Under the pieces are notes generated by a model that saw only the letters and a program-made list of their open reading frames with translations, ran no database searches and was not told the DNA's origin. A DNA stretch of 8,742 nucleotides from the NCBI GenBank assembly GCA_017408185.1, contig JAFQVE010000306.1, positions 1 to 8,742 of the forward strand, written 5' to 3'. Position 1 is the stretch's first letter; each line of letters opens with the position of its first letter. This document shows, piece after piece, positions 1 to 6,579 of the stretch. The DNA is from Oscillospiraceae bacterium (GTDB lineage Bacteria; Bacillota_A; Clostridia; Oscillospirales; JAAYXM01). The position numbers and the translations under genes are program-made.

Positions 1-110
1 ACGAAGTTTGTGCAGTCACCGCCTATTTCATCAAAGTTATAATACGCAGGATTGCGGCGGAATGCCCACCGTCGGGCATAGCGCACCGCATAAAGTCTGT
101 TATATTCCAA
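1..110 (-). CDS. Amidase_6-type (papain-like fold) protein, N-terminal part only, TTG start
   Basis: A partial gene running off the left edge; 36 complete codons are visible. The translation begins L(M)-E-Y-N-R, continues through a basic/aromatic stretch with YARRWAFRRNPAYYNFD at residues 11-27, and ends in IGGDCTNF at 29-36. This is the characteristic N-terminus of Amidase_6 (putative amidase domain) proteins of Clostridia, where the Cys of GGDCTNF (residue 33) is the presumed papain/NlpC-type nucleophile. The substrate in this family is not settled; cell-wall peptide amides are a guess. No in-frame ATG is available. TTG at 108-110 lies 9 nt after a perfect AGGAGG (120-125) and gives exactly the family's usual N-terminus, so it is the best start. 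The frame stays open upstream without another good start. It follows the M20 amidohydrolase gene on the same strand, 55 nt after its stop, with a hairpin between. The C-terminal remainder is outside the window, so intactness cannot be judged. Confidence 0.75.
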   Translation of the reverse strand, partial: MEYNRLYAVRYARRWAFRRNPAYYNFDEIGGDCTNF

Positions 111-156
111 AAAAATCAGCCTCCTTATGCCATTATATGCAGGAAGGCTGATTTTT
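109..156 (-). terminator. Hairpin with U-tract after the M20 gene, overlapping the RBS of the next gene
   Basis: On the minus strand the arms 141-156 and 111-126 pair almost fully: AAAAATCAGCC with GGCTGATTTTT, then TTCCT against AAGGA with one G-U and one C-A. A run of seven T follows the GC-rich part. It looks like an intrinsic terminator for the M20 gene, whose stop codon ends only 9 nt before it. The 3' arm contains the AGGAGG that serves the downstream TTG-initiated gene, so the hairpin may act on translation as well as, or instead of, transcription. The arms are symmetric enough to work on the plus strand too. Confidence 0.7.
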
Positions 157-165
157 GTCAGTGTT

Positions 166-1500
166 TTAAAGGTCTATGCTTGCACCGCTCTCGTCGTATG
201 TGATACGGTCGCCCGAATGGGTGAAAGAATCAATGCAGTTAAAATACTCTTCCTTTGATGCAAAGGCAGGAGTGAAGCCGTCGATTATCTCCTTTGCGCG
301 CTTTGCGTTATCGGAAAGGAGAAGAGAGAGCATTTCAAGCTGCCACTTTGCAGAAGCAACGCACGCGAGCTCAGGGTTTGCAATTTTATAATCCGAGCCG
401 TGGCTTGTGCCTGTTGCGCCCGGCGCATACGGATGGATTGCCGGCATCACGCAGGAAAGGTCGCCCATATCCGTACAGCCTGTGCCGATGGCATCGCTAT
501 ATTCATACGGAATATCAGGGATTTTTGCCGCTGCATCGCGTGCAAGGTCAATCATCGCAGGTGCGTTTGTAAGCGGAGCGTAGCCCGGAGTGTCCTGAAT
601 ATCTACATTTGCGCCGAGGCTGAGTGCCGCACCGCAAAGTGCGCGGTTTACTTTTCTGTTTGCATCGTGGATTGCCTCAAAGGTGTTGCCTCGGATATAG
701 CTTTCAAGCACAACCTTATCGGGGATAGCATTTACTGCATTTCCGCCGCTTGTTATAATGGGATGGACGCGGATTCTGTCTGCTTCCTTGAAGGTTTCAC
801 GGATAGAATTGATTGCCGAAAGACCGAGGTTTGCGGCGTACAGCGCGTTTACACCGTTCCACGGCGCGCCGCCTGCGTGTGCGGAAACGCCCTTGTAGAT
901 AATACGTTTGGACATACAGCCGATTGCGCCGCGGCGTGCAGCGAAGCTGTCGCCCGAGGTTGAGTGGACCATAAGCGCAATGTCAACGCCGTCAAAATAT
1001 CCGCGGTAGAGAAATTCCGTCTTGCCGCCAAAGTAGCGGATGATGCCTTTTGCGGCAAGCTCCTTGCGGTATTCTATTTCGATAAGCTCCTCGGCGGGGA
1101 CTGCGCAGAGACGTATGCGTCCGCAGAGACCGTCAAGCGCACCGGGGTCTTTTAATGCTGCGGCAATACCGAGAAGCGCGGCACACTGCGCGCTGTGACC
1201 GCAGCAGTGAACGGCACCTGTTTCCGGGTCTGAATCGGGATGGTCTGCACAGATGAGAGAGTCAAGCTCACCAAGGATAAGAACCTCGGGCCCTTCTTTG
1301 CCGGTGTCAAGCACGGTATAAAAACCCGGAATATTTTCTGCGCGGAAAAGCTCATATCCAAGCTTTTCAAACGCATCCTCCATGTATTTTGATGTTTTTG
1401 TCTCGCGGTATCCGGTTTCGGGGTTTGCCCAGATATAATCCGCGGCATCAAGGATGAGTTTACGGTATTTATCTACAGCGGTCTGATATGAAAATGACAT
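166..1500 (-). CDS. M20-family metallo-amidohydrolase (AbgB/aminoacylase-like)
   Basis: A 444-residue zinc-type amidohydrolase that probably hydrolyses an N-acyl amino acid or amino-acid/peptide amide in the cytoplasm; the exact substrate cannot be read from sequence. The M20 metal-site pattern is complete: GELD at 77-80, CGH at 100-102, PAEE at 135-138, H179 in MVHS, and H367 in TSHGSD near the C-terminus. By comparison with M20D enzymes, C100, H102, E138, H179 and H367 would be the ligands. The usual CGHDxH reads CGHSAQ, closer to AbgB-type than to typical M20D members. The dimerisation (lid) domain spans about 190-305, starting near SKRIIYKGVSAHAG. There is no signal peptide. Length is normal for the family. 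The start is supported by AAGGAG at 1510-1515, 9 nt upstream, and by its own promoter. It lies downstream of pnp but is separated by a strong terminator, so it is a separate unit, perhaps co-transcribed with the following Amidase_6 gene. Confidence 0.88.
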   Translation of the reverse strand: MSFSYQTAVDKYRKLILDAADYIWANPETGYRETKTSKYMEDAFEKLGYELFRAENIPGFYTVLDTGKEGPEVLILGELDSLICADHPDSDPETGAVHCCGHSAQCAALLGIAAALKDPGALDGLCGRIRLCAVPAEELIEIEYRKELAAKGIIRYFGGKTEFLYRGYFDGVDIALMVHSTSGDSFAARRGAIGCMSKRIIYKGVSAHAGGAPWNGVNALYAANLGLSAINSIRETFKEADRIRVHPIITSGGNAVNAIPDKVVLESYIRGNTFEAIHDANRKVNRALCGAALSLGANVDIQDTPGYAPLTNAPAMIDLARDAAAKIPDIPYEYSDAIGTGCTDMGDLSCVMPAIHPYAPGATGTSHGSDYKIANPELACVASAKWQLEMLSLLLSDNAKRAKEIIDGFTPAFASKEEYFNCIDSFTHSGDRITYDESGASIDL

Positions 1501-1527
1501 TGTTCACGTCTCCTTAATCTTTTTTAC

Positions 1528-1556
1528 AGTATAACACAATATTTCTCACGAAGCAA
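1528..1556 (-). promoter_or_regulatory. Sigma-A type promoter of the M20 gene
   Basis: Read on the minus strand, TTGCTT (1551-1556) is followed by 17 bp and TATACT (1528-1533). The transcript would start near 1521, leaving a leader of about 20 nt that carries AAGGAG at 1510-1515. The promoter sits between the pnp terminator and the M20 start codon, which fits an independent unit. Confidence 0.7.
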
Positions 1557-1580
1557 TGGAGAAAATCCGCAAAAATTATG

Positions 1581-1620
1581 AAAAAATCGTGATCCTCCGA
1601 AACCGGAAGACCACGATTTT
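1581..1620 (-). terminator. Strong intrinsic terminator of pnp
   Basis: Two 17-nt arms (1604-1620 and 1583-1599) pair along their whole length on the minus strand, with two G-U pairs and a GTTT loop, followed by a T run (1581-1586). It starts 3 nt after the pnp stop codon. The plus-strand arm is flanked by A and T runs as well, so some bidirectional action is possible, but no plus-strand gene ends here. Confidence 0.9.
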
Positions 1621-1623
1621 AAA

Positions 1624-3759
1624 TTAATCTTCTTTTTTAGCTTCTGCTTCGCGCTTTGCAAGGTCGTTGTAAGCATCCTTACGTGAGAAGTTTGTTCTGC
1701 CCTTGTCGTCGATGCCCATGAACTTAACCCATGTCATATCGCCGACGTTGAGAACATCCTCAACCTTTTCCACACGGCGGTTCTCAAGCTTTGAGATGTG
1801 AACCATACCGTCCTTACCCGGAGCGATTTCAACGAATGCACCAATCGGAATAACGCGGACAACCTTACCGTAGTAAAGCTCACCGACAACGGGATCGAGA
1901 ACGATTGTCTCAATAACCTTCTTTGCATTCTTGCAGGCTTCAATGTCAATTGCGGAGATGTAAACGTTTCCATCATCCTCAATGTCAATCTTTGCGCCTG
2001 TGTCTGCAACAATCTTCTGGATAACGCTGCCGCCCTTACCGATAACATCGCGGATTTTCTCCGGATCAATCGTCATATGCATCATCTTCGGAGCATACTT
2101 TGAAAGCTCGTTTCTCGGCTCTGCGATGCACGGGAGCATAATCTCATCAAGGATGCGGTATCTTGCATCACGGGTGATGGTGAGTGCGCTCTTGATGATT
2201 TCCGGTGTAAGACCGTCAATCTTGAGGTCCATCTGGATGGCTGTGATACCGGCTTTAGTACCTGCAACCTTGAAGTCCATATCGCCGTAGAAGTCTTCTA
2301 CGCCCTGAATGTCAATAAACGTGAGCCACTTATCCTCGTCGGTAACAAGACCGCAGGAGATACCTGCAACCGGAGCCTTAATCGGAACACCTGCGTCCAT
2401 AAGGGCGAGGGTGGAACCGCAGATAGAGCCCTGAGAGGTGGAACCGTTGGAGCTTAATACCTCGGAAACGAGGCGGATGCTGTACGGGAACTCTTCCTCG
2501 CTCGGGATAACCGGCTCGAGAGCACGCTCTGCAAGAGCACCGTGACCGATTTCACGTCTGCCCGGACCGCGGCTCGGACGAGCCTCACCGACGGAGTATG
2601 ACGGGAAGTTGTAGTGGTGGATATATCTCTTGAATTCTTCTTCGTAAATAGTGTCAAGCTTCTGCTGGTCAGCAATTGTGCCGAGCGTTGCAACGGTGAG
2701 AACCTGTGTCTGACCGCGGGTGAACATACCGCTGCCGTGTGTACGCGGGAGAACACCAACCTCTGCTGCAAGCGGACGAATCTCGTCAAGAGCACGGCCG
2801 TCAACACGCTTGCCCTCAAGGAGCCACTGACGGACGACTATCTTCTGGAGCTTATAAATGCATTCGCCGAGATAGGTCTCGATTTCCGGATACTTTTCTG
2901 AATATTCTGCGATAAGCTCGTCGGAAAGAACCTTGAAGCGCTTGTCGCGGATTGTTTTGTCGTCTGTATCCATACCTGTGCGGACGCGGTCGAGAATGTT
3001 TGCCTTGAGCTCTTCAAAGAGGTCGTTATCAAACGGAACCTGCTCATATTCAAACTTCGGAAGACCGATTTCAGCCTGAATGCCGCGGATAAAGGCAACA
3101 ATCTTCTTGATTTCCTCGTGTGCAAGCATGATTGCGTCGAACATAACATCGTCAGCAATCTGATCTGCACCGGCTTCAATCATAACAACTTTCTCTGCAG
3201 AACCTGCAACGGTGAGGTTGAGGCTTGATTTTTCTCTCTGTGCGCTTGTCGGGTTTACAACAAACTGATTGTCAACATAGCCGATGGAAACGCCGGCAAT
3301 AGGACCGTTCCACGGAATATCGGAAATAGAGAGAGCAATGGAAGTACCGACCATACCCGCGATTTCCGGTGCGCAGTCGTTATCTACTGAAAGGACTGTG
3401 ATGGAAACAGCAACGTCGTTGCGGAGATCCTTCGGGAAAAGCGGACGGATCGGACGGTCAATAAGGCGGGAAGTGAGGATAGCGCGCTCGCTCGGGCGGC
3501 CCTCACGGCGCATAAAGCTTCCCGGAATGCGGCCTACAGCGTAAAGGCGCTCTTCAAAGTCAACTGCAAGCGGGAAAAAGTCAATCCCTGCGCGCGGCTT
3601 CTCGGAAGCCGTTGCAGTAACCAGAACTGCCGTTTCACCGTAGCGGACAAGGCAGGAACCGTTTGCAAGACCTGCCATCTTGCCGGTCTCGATAACGAGC
3701 TTTCTGCCGGCAAAATCGGTTTCAAATACTCTGTTTTTAGAAAAAACCATTTCTTTCAT
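1624..3759 (-). CDS. pnp: Polyribonucleotide nucleotidyltransferase (PNPase)
   Basis: PNPase, the trimeric phosphorolytic 3'-5' exoribonuclease of mRNA decay, which releases nucleoside diphosphates. From the chosen start it is 711 residues, the usual length, with all domains in order. The first RNase PH domain is at about 10-145 (RLIDRPIRPLFP at 98-109), then the helical linker. The second RNase PH domain is at about 318-545, with SSNGSTS at 436-442 for phosphate binding and D489, D495 and K497 in the metal/catalytic motif DFYGDMDFK. A KH domain has GKGG at 574-577, and an S1 domain spans about 625-695. The open frame continues to an ATG at 3814-3816, but the AAAGGAG at 3770-3776 points to 3759 (10-nt spacing) or 3765 (4-nt spacing, two residues longer). 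It follows rpsO, the conserved order, with no clear promoter of its own, so transcription probably reads through from rpsO. The long leader hairpin suggests post-transcriptional control. Confidence 0.98.
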   Translation of the reverse strand: MKEMVFSKNRVFETDFAGRKLVIETGKMAGLANGSCLVRYGETAVLVTATASEKPRAGIDFFPLAVDFEERLYAVGRIPGSFMRREGRPSERAILTSRLIDRPIRPLFPKDLRNDVAVSITVLSVDNDCAPEIAGMVGTSIALSISDIPWNGPIAGVSIGYVDNQFVVNPTSAQREKSSLNLTVAGSAEKVVMIEAGADQIADDVMFDAIMLAHEEIKKIVAFIRGIQAEIGLPKFEYEQVPFDNDLFEELKANILDRVRTGMDTDDKTIRDKRFKVLSDELIAEYSEKYPEIETYLGECIYKLQKIVVRQWLLEGKRVDGRALDEIRPLAAEVGVLPRTHGSGMFTRGQTQVLTVATLGTIADQQKLDTIYEEEFKRYIHHYNFPSYSVGEARPSRGPGRREIGHGALAERALEPVIPSEEEFPYSIRLVSEVLSSNGSTSQGSICGSTLALMDAGVPIKAPVAGISCGLVTDEDKWLTFIDIQGVEDFYGDMDFKVAGTKAGITAIQMDLKIDGLTPEIIKSALTITRDARYRILDEIMLPCIAEPRNELSKYAPKMMHMTIDPEKIRDVIGKGGSVIQKIVADTGAKIDIEDDGNVYISAIDIEACKNAKKVIETIVLDPVVGELYYGKVVRVIPIGAFVEIAPGKDGMVHISKLENRRVEKVEDVLNVGDMTWVKFMGIDDKGRTNFSRKDAYNDLAKREAEAKKED

Positions 3760-3791
3760 TTTCATTTCGCTCCTTTTTATAATTTTTTCGG

Positions 3792-3882
3792 AGCTTTCCC
3801 GAAGTGGGTTTAGCACTTGGAGCGGGTGTCAAAGCGTTTTAACAAACACTCCAATTGCTAAAAACCATTGTGCGGGAAAGCT
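3792..3882 (-). promoter_or_regulatory. Long stem-loop in the pnp 5' leader
   Basis: Three stacked helices are visible in the minus-strand RNA. The outer one is a perfect 10-bp pair, AGCTTTCCCG (3873-3882) with CGGGAAAGCT (3792-3801). After an internal loop, TTTAGCA (3856-3862) pairs with TGCTAAA (3809-3815). After one A-G mismatch, 8 bp of TTGGAGTG (3847-3854) pair with CGCTCCAA (3817-3824), closing a 22-nt loop. The base lies 15 nt before the Shine-Dalgarno of pnp. In E. coli the pnp leader forms a duplex cut by RNase III, through which PNPase represses itself; position and shape fit an analogous element, but that function is inferred. Confidence 0.65.
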
Positions 3883-3904
3883 TCGTGATTTGGGATAATG
3901 CTTT

Positions 3905-3935
3905 AAATCCCCCGGACGGAGCCCCGTCCGGGGGA
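3905..3935 (-). terminator. rpsO-pnp intergenic hairpin, probably a leaky terminator
   Basis: A perfect 12-bp GC-rich stem (3924-3935 with 3908-3919) closes a GGCT loop 11 nt after the rpsO stop codon. Only three T (3905-3907) follow before AAAG, so the U-tract is poor. That suits partial read-through into pnp, and a stable 3' end protecting rpsO mRNA. Confidence 0.7.
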
Positions 3936-3946
3936 CAACTTCGAAC

Positions 3947-4213
3947 TTACTTACGGAGTCCGAGCTTTGCGACGATTGCGCGATAACGCTCAATGTCTTT
4001 CTTCTGGAGATAGTTGAGCAAGCTGCGGCGCTTACCGACCATCTTGAGAAGGCCGCGGCGGGAATGGTTATCCTTGTGGTGTACCTTAAGATGCTCTGTG
4101 AGCTCAGAGATACGCTGTGTAAGGATAGCGATCTGTACCTCCGGTGAACCTGTGTCGGTGTCGTGGAGGCGGTTATTCGTGATAACCTCAGTCTTTTTCT
4201 CTTTGAGAATCAT
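3947..4213 (-). CDS. rpsO: 30S ribosomal protein S15
   Basis: S15 binds the central domain of 16S rRNA early in 30S assembly and forms an inter-subunit bridge. The 88-residue product is the normal bacterial length. It contains the family signature [13 protein letters not shown] at 17-29, the central [16 protein letters not shown] at 41-56, and [12 protein letters not shown] at 58-69. The ATG at 4211-4213 has AAAGGTGA (4221-4228) 7 nt upstream. A longer reading from 4333 would begin inside the leader RNA with no ribosome binding site and adds residues absent from S15, so it is not used. The gene heads the rpsO-pnp unit, has a clear promoter, and has a leader of about 147 nt. That is long for a small ribosomal protein gene and suggests autoregulation by S15. 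Confidence 0.98.
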   Translation of the reverse strand: MILKEKKTEVITNNRLHDTDTGSPEVQIAILTQRISELTEHLKVHHKDNHSRRGLLKMVGKRRSLLNYLQKKDIERYRAIVAKLGLRK

Positions 4214-4360
4214 TTTGCTTTCACCTTTCTTTAATTTATTTGCCACGGTCGAAGTATCCGGCGGGTGAACTCCCCGCATAAAGCGGGCGTATTTTCCCGA
4301 AAACTGCGACGCGGGCATAATGTTTTTGTGCATAGCCGAAACTACGGCACATTAACATGC
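4214..4360 (-). promoter_or_regulatory. Structured 5' leader of rpsO, candidate S15 autoregulatory element
   Basis: From the predicted start near 4360 to the rpsO ATG there are about 147 nt. A first hairpin occupies 4328-4350 (GTGCCGTAG with CTATGCAC, one bulged C). A second is CCCGC (4283-4287) with GCGGG (4273-4277) around TTTAT. The same GCGGG can instead pair with the CCCGC at 4261-4265, and a further CCCGC lies at 4311-4315, so the folds are mutually exclusive. S15 represses its own translation through unrelated leader RNAs in several bacteria; that this leader does so is inference. Confidence 0.45.
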
Positions 4361-4366
4361 TATAAT

Positions 4367-4395
4367 ATTCTACCACACATTTTTCGAAATGTAAA
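4367..4395 (-). promoter_or_regulatory. Sigma-A type promoter of rpsO-pnp
   Basis: On the minus strand, TTTACA (4390-4395), a 17-bp spacer and TAGAAT (4367-4372) predict a start at the G at 4360. The upstream sequence is A/T-rich, as expected for a strong ribosomal-protein promoter. Confidence 0.8.
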
Positions 4396-4500
4396 TAGTT
4401 AATTTCATTTTTTCCGGATTTCAGAAAATTATTTTACTTTTAACTCTATCCGACAAGTATATAGTGTATTGTATAAAATTGCAAATAAATCCCTCAGCAG

Positions 4501-4529
4501 TTGACATGTGTAATATTTTCATATATTAT
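4501..4529 (+). promoter_or_regulatory. Sigma-A type promoter of the glutamine amidotransferase-like gene
   Basis: A perfect TTGACA (4501-4506), a 17-bp spacer and TATTAT (4524-4529) lie 37 nt before the start codon. The A/T-rich stretch 4380-4500 upstream separates it from the divergent rpsO promoter; I see no further gene or firm regulatory site in that stretch. Confidence 0.85.
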
Positions 4530-4565
4530 ATATTAATAATTTAAAGAAAAGTCGGAGGAGAATAT

Positions 4566-5627
4566 ATGTGTAATATAGCAGGTTATGCGGGAGAACGCGC
4601 CGCAGCGCCGATTCTGCTTGAAATGCTTCGGGCTCAGGAGGGCTTTGATGCCGGCTACTACAGCGGTATTGCAACTATCCATGAGGGAAAGATATACCAT
4701 GCAAAGCTTGTCGGATGCGCGCAGAATCTAATTGACAACACGGATGCGGCATCGCTTCCCGGAAATGTGGGAATTATACACGGGCGCTCCGGCCCGATTA
4801 TCGGCGATGAGCGTTGGGCGCATCCTTTTATCGGCAAAAACCGTACCGGTGAGGCGGAAATTGCATATGTTGCAAACGGTGTCGGCGGCTTTGCAAATTG
4901 CAGACGCGGTGAATACGGGCGCCTTGCAGACTCGCTTATGGCGGAAGGATATGACATTTCATCGCGTCAGCTTTGCGAGAAGGATGTGTATTACAAGCTC
5001 TCTGACGGAACAACTGCACACGTCAGTGATGTTATGTGTCAGCTTATTTTAAAGTACAAGGACAGCGGGCGAGACACAGTAAATGCAATGTCGGATGCTT
5101 TTTGTGAAATGCCATCGGAAATCGTAGGTATTCTTCTTGATATGTCCGAGCCTGACAAAATCTTTTATTCAAGAATAAATCGGCCGATGGTTGCAGGCTT
5201 TTCTTCCCACGGTGCATATCTTTCCACATCGGCAATTGCTTTTCCGGATGATGCGGGCGAGCCGCAGCTTCTTCCTGCATTATCTTCCGGTTATGTGTGT
5301 GCAGACGGCGTTTATTCATCTCCGTATAAGAATCCGCCATGCACGGTTGCACCAATAGATGCAGCTGTGCGGAAAGAAGCCTATGACGCAATATGCAAAG
5401 AGCTCTGTTCAGGCGGGAGAGAGCTGTGGTGTCCGATAAGGCAGGATAATTTGGGGGCACCGCTGAATAAGCTGTTCGGGAATGCTGATTGCAGTCAGGC
5501 AACCGCCCTTTTGTATGATATTCTCTACTCTTTGCATAAAGAAGGCAGATTGAAAATAGAGGAAAAGGTATACGAAACTGAGAAGCCGGGAGCTTCGGCA
5601 AGGCGGTTTATTCTCGGCCTCAGATAA
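4566..5627 (+). CDS. Stand-alone class II glutamine amidotransferase-like (Ntn-hydrolase) protein
   Basis: A 353-residue protein whose first two thirds match the glutaminase domain of class II amidotransferases such as the N-terminus of GlmS. It starts MCNIAGYAG, so removal of Met would expose the nucleophile Cys2. Further on come IIHGRSG (70-76, Arg74 in the place of the substrate-binding Arg), ERWAHPF (82-88) and YVANGVGG (101-108, the NG oxyanion pair). Around 184-225 is a strand pair with SEPDKIFYSRINRPMVAG, typical of the fold. There is no SIS or other synthase domain. Instead residues about 265-353 form a separate, charged helical region that may be a winged-helix-like domain. Such proteins are common in Clostridia and often annotated as glucosamine 6-phosphate synthetase-like, but without a synthase half the acceptor is unknown. 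The ATG at 4566 follows GGAGGAG (4554-4560) by 5 nt. It appears to be monocistronic, with no convincing terminator after it. Confidence 0.8.
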   Translation: MCNIAGYAGERAAAPILLEMLRAQEGFDAGYYSGIATIHEGKIYHAKLVGCAQNLIDNTDAASLPGNVGIIHGRSGPIIGDERWAHPFIGKNRTGEAEIAYVANGVGGFANCRRGEYGRLADSLMAEGYDISSRQLCEKDVYYKLSDGTTAHVSDVMCQLILKYKDSGRDTVNAMSDAFCEMPSEIVGILLDMSEPDKIFYSRINRPMVAGFSSHGAYLSTSAIAFPDDAGEPQLLPALSSGYVCADGVYSSPYKNPPCTVAPIDAAVRKEAYDAICKELCSGGRELWCPIRQDNLGAPLNKLFGNADCSQATALLYDILYSLHKEGRLKIEEKVYETEKPGASARRFILGLR

Positions 5628-5682
5628 TGAAGACAACTGAGCGGAGCCGTTTGCCGGCGGTTTGAAGAGTTCTTTCTGTTTC

Positions 5683-5717
5683 TTGCTTTCCTGCGCGGAA
5701 TGTTGTATTATATAACA
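5683..5717 (+). promoter_or_regulatory. Promoter of the RNA methyltransferase gene with an imperfect palindrome at the -10
   Basis: TTGCTT (5683-5688), a 17-bp spacer and TATTAT (5706-5711) precede the TrmH-family gene by about 35 nt. The -10 lies inside a near-palindrome, TGTTGTAT-T-ATATAACA (5701-5717, 7 of 8 positions matching), which could be an operator or chance in A/T-rich DNA. The preceding bases 5628-5680 hold only a weak 4-bp GCCG/CGGC hairpin and no terminator. Confidence 0.6.
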
Positions 5718-5746
5718 TATAGAATAAAAGAACGGAAAGAAAAAGT

Positions 5747-6565
5747 ATGAAAAACATTATTGAGATTGAAGATTTTAATGCACCGGAGCTTGATGTGTAT
5801 GCACGTCTTACGGAGGCACAGCTTCTCAACCGTGAAGAACCAAAGAAGGGGCAGTTTATTGCAGAAAGCCCCAAGGTTATCGAACGCGCACTTGATGCAG
5901 GGTGTGTTCCCCTTTCTTTTTTGTGTGAGAAAAATCACATAAACGGAGAAGCAAAGGACGTTATTGCACGTTGCGGGGATATTCCGGTTTACACGGCAGA
6001 ATTTGATGTTCTTACACAGCTTACGGGATATAAGCTTACGCGCGGAATGCTTTGCGCAATGCTTCGTCCGAAACTTCCGTCGGTTGCCGATGTATGCCAT
6101 GATGCGGCACGGATTGTTGTGCTTGAAGAGGTAATGAATCCAACGAATGTCGGTGCGATTTTCAGAAGCGCTGCGGCACTCGGAATGGATGCGGTTCTTC
6201 TCACACCGGGATGCTCAAACCCGCTTTACCGTCGCTCGGCGCGCGTGAGCATGGGAACAGTGTTTCAAATCCCGTGGACATTTTTCTCTGCGGACGAGCC
6301 GTGGCAGGAAACGCTTCGGGGTTATGGCTTTGCGACTGCGGCGATGGCGCTATGCGATGATTCGCGAAATATAGATGATGAAGAGCTTCTCGGAGAAAAA
6401 AAGCTTGCAATTGTTCTCGGCACAGAAGGAGACGGACTTAAAGAGAAAACAATTGCAGGGTGCGACTATACGGTAAAAATACCTATGGCGCACGGCGTGG
6501 ATTCGCTGAATGTTGCGGCGGCAAGTGCCGTTGCGTTCTGGCAGGTGGGAAATAACAGACGTTGA
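5747..6565 (+). CDS. TrmH/SpoU-family RNA 2'-O-methyltransferase
   Basis: A 272-residue SPOUT-class enzyme that transfers a methyl group from S-adenosylmethionine to a ribose 2'-OH of tRNA or rRNA; the target nucleotide cannot be assigned. An N-terminal RNA-binding part (about 15-105) includes GQFIAESPKVIERALDAG at 35-52. The knotted catalytic domain carries all three SPOUT motifs: NPTNVGAIFRSAAALG (131-146, with N134 and catalytic Arg140), VLGTEGDGL (223-231), and IPMAHGVDSLNVAAA (245-259). PLYRRSARVSMGTVFQIP at 159-176 is also typical. Length is normal and the C-terminus ends shortly after the last motif helix, as in relatives. The start ATG has only a weak site (GGAAAG at 5734-5739, 7 nt spacing), but the conserved N-terminal part needs a start near here. 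Phage-like DNA begins 14 nt after the stop, so the 3' end may be an integration site. Confidence 0.92.
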   Translation: MKNIIEIEDFNAPELDVYARLTEAQLLNREEPKKGQFIAESPKVIERALDAGCVPLSFLCEKNHINGEAKDVIARCGDIPVYTAEFDVLTQLTGYKLTRGMLCAMLRPKLPSVADVCHDAARIVVLEEVMNPTNVGAIFRSAAALGMDAVLLTPGCSNPLYRRSARVSMGTVFQIPWTFFSADEPWQETLRGYGFATAAMALCDDSRNIDDEELLGEKKLAIVLGTEGDGLKEKTIAGCDYTVKIPMAHGVDSLNVAAASAVAFWQVGNNRR

Positions 6566-6579
6566 AGACGCTGCCGCAA

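Noticed and set aside
400..963. Plus-strand open frame of 187 codons opposite the M20 gene
   Set aside because: Antisense to a gene with a complete metal-site signature; no ribosome site, cysteine-rich composition typical of a shadow frame.
3760..3816. N-terminal extension of PNPase from an ATG at 3816
   Set aside because: It would start inside the leader hairpin region without a ribosome site; the AAAGGAG at 3770-3776 serves 3765 or 3759.
3825..3846. TTGACA-like hexamer in the pnp leader (about 3829-3834) as a separate pnp promoter
   Set aside because: No acceptable -10 at 16-18 bp; the nearest TAAACC is 14 bp away.
4214..4333. N-terminal extension of S15 from an ATG at 4333
   Set aside because: No Shine-Dalgarno, extra residues not found in S15, and the stretch is the structured leader; the internal start at 4213 has a good ribosome site.
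4449..4477. Second plus-strand promoter with TATAAA at 4472-4477
   Set aside because: The hexamer at the right distance (TCCGAC) is a poor -35, while the TTGACA-17-TATTAT pair just downstream is much better.
5628..5665. Terminator after the glutamine amidotransferase-like gene
   Set aside because: Only a 5-bp CTCAG/CTGAG pair and a 4-bp GCCG/CGGC hairpin are present, with no T-run.
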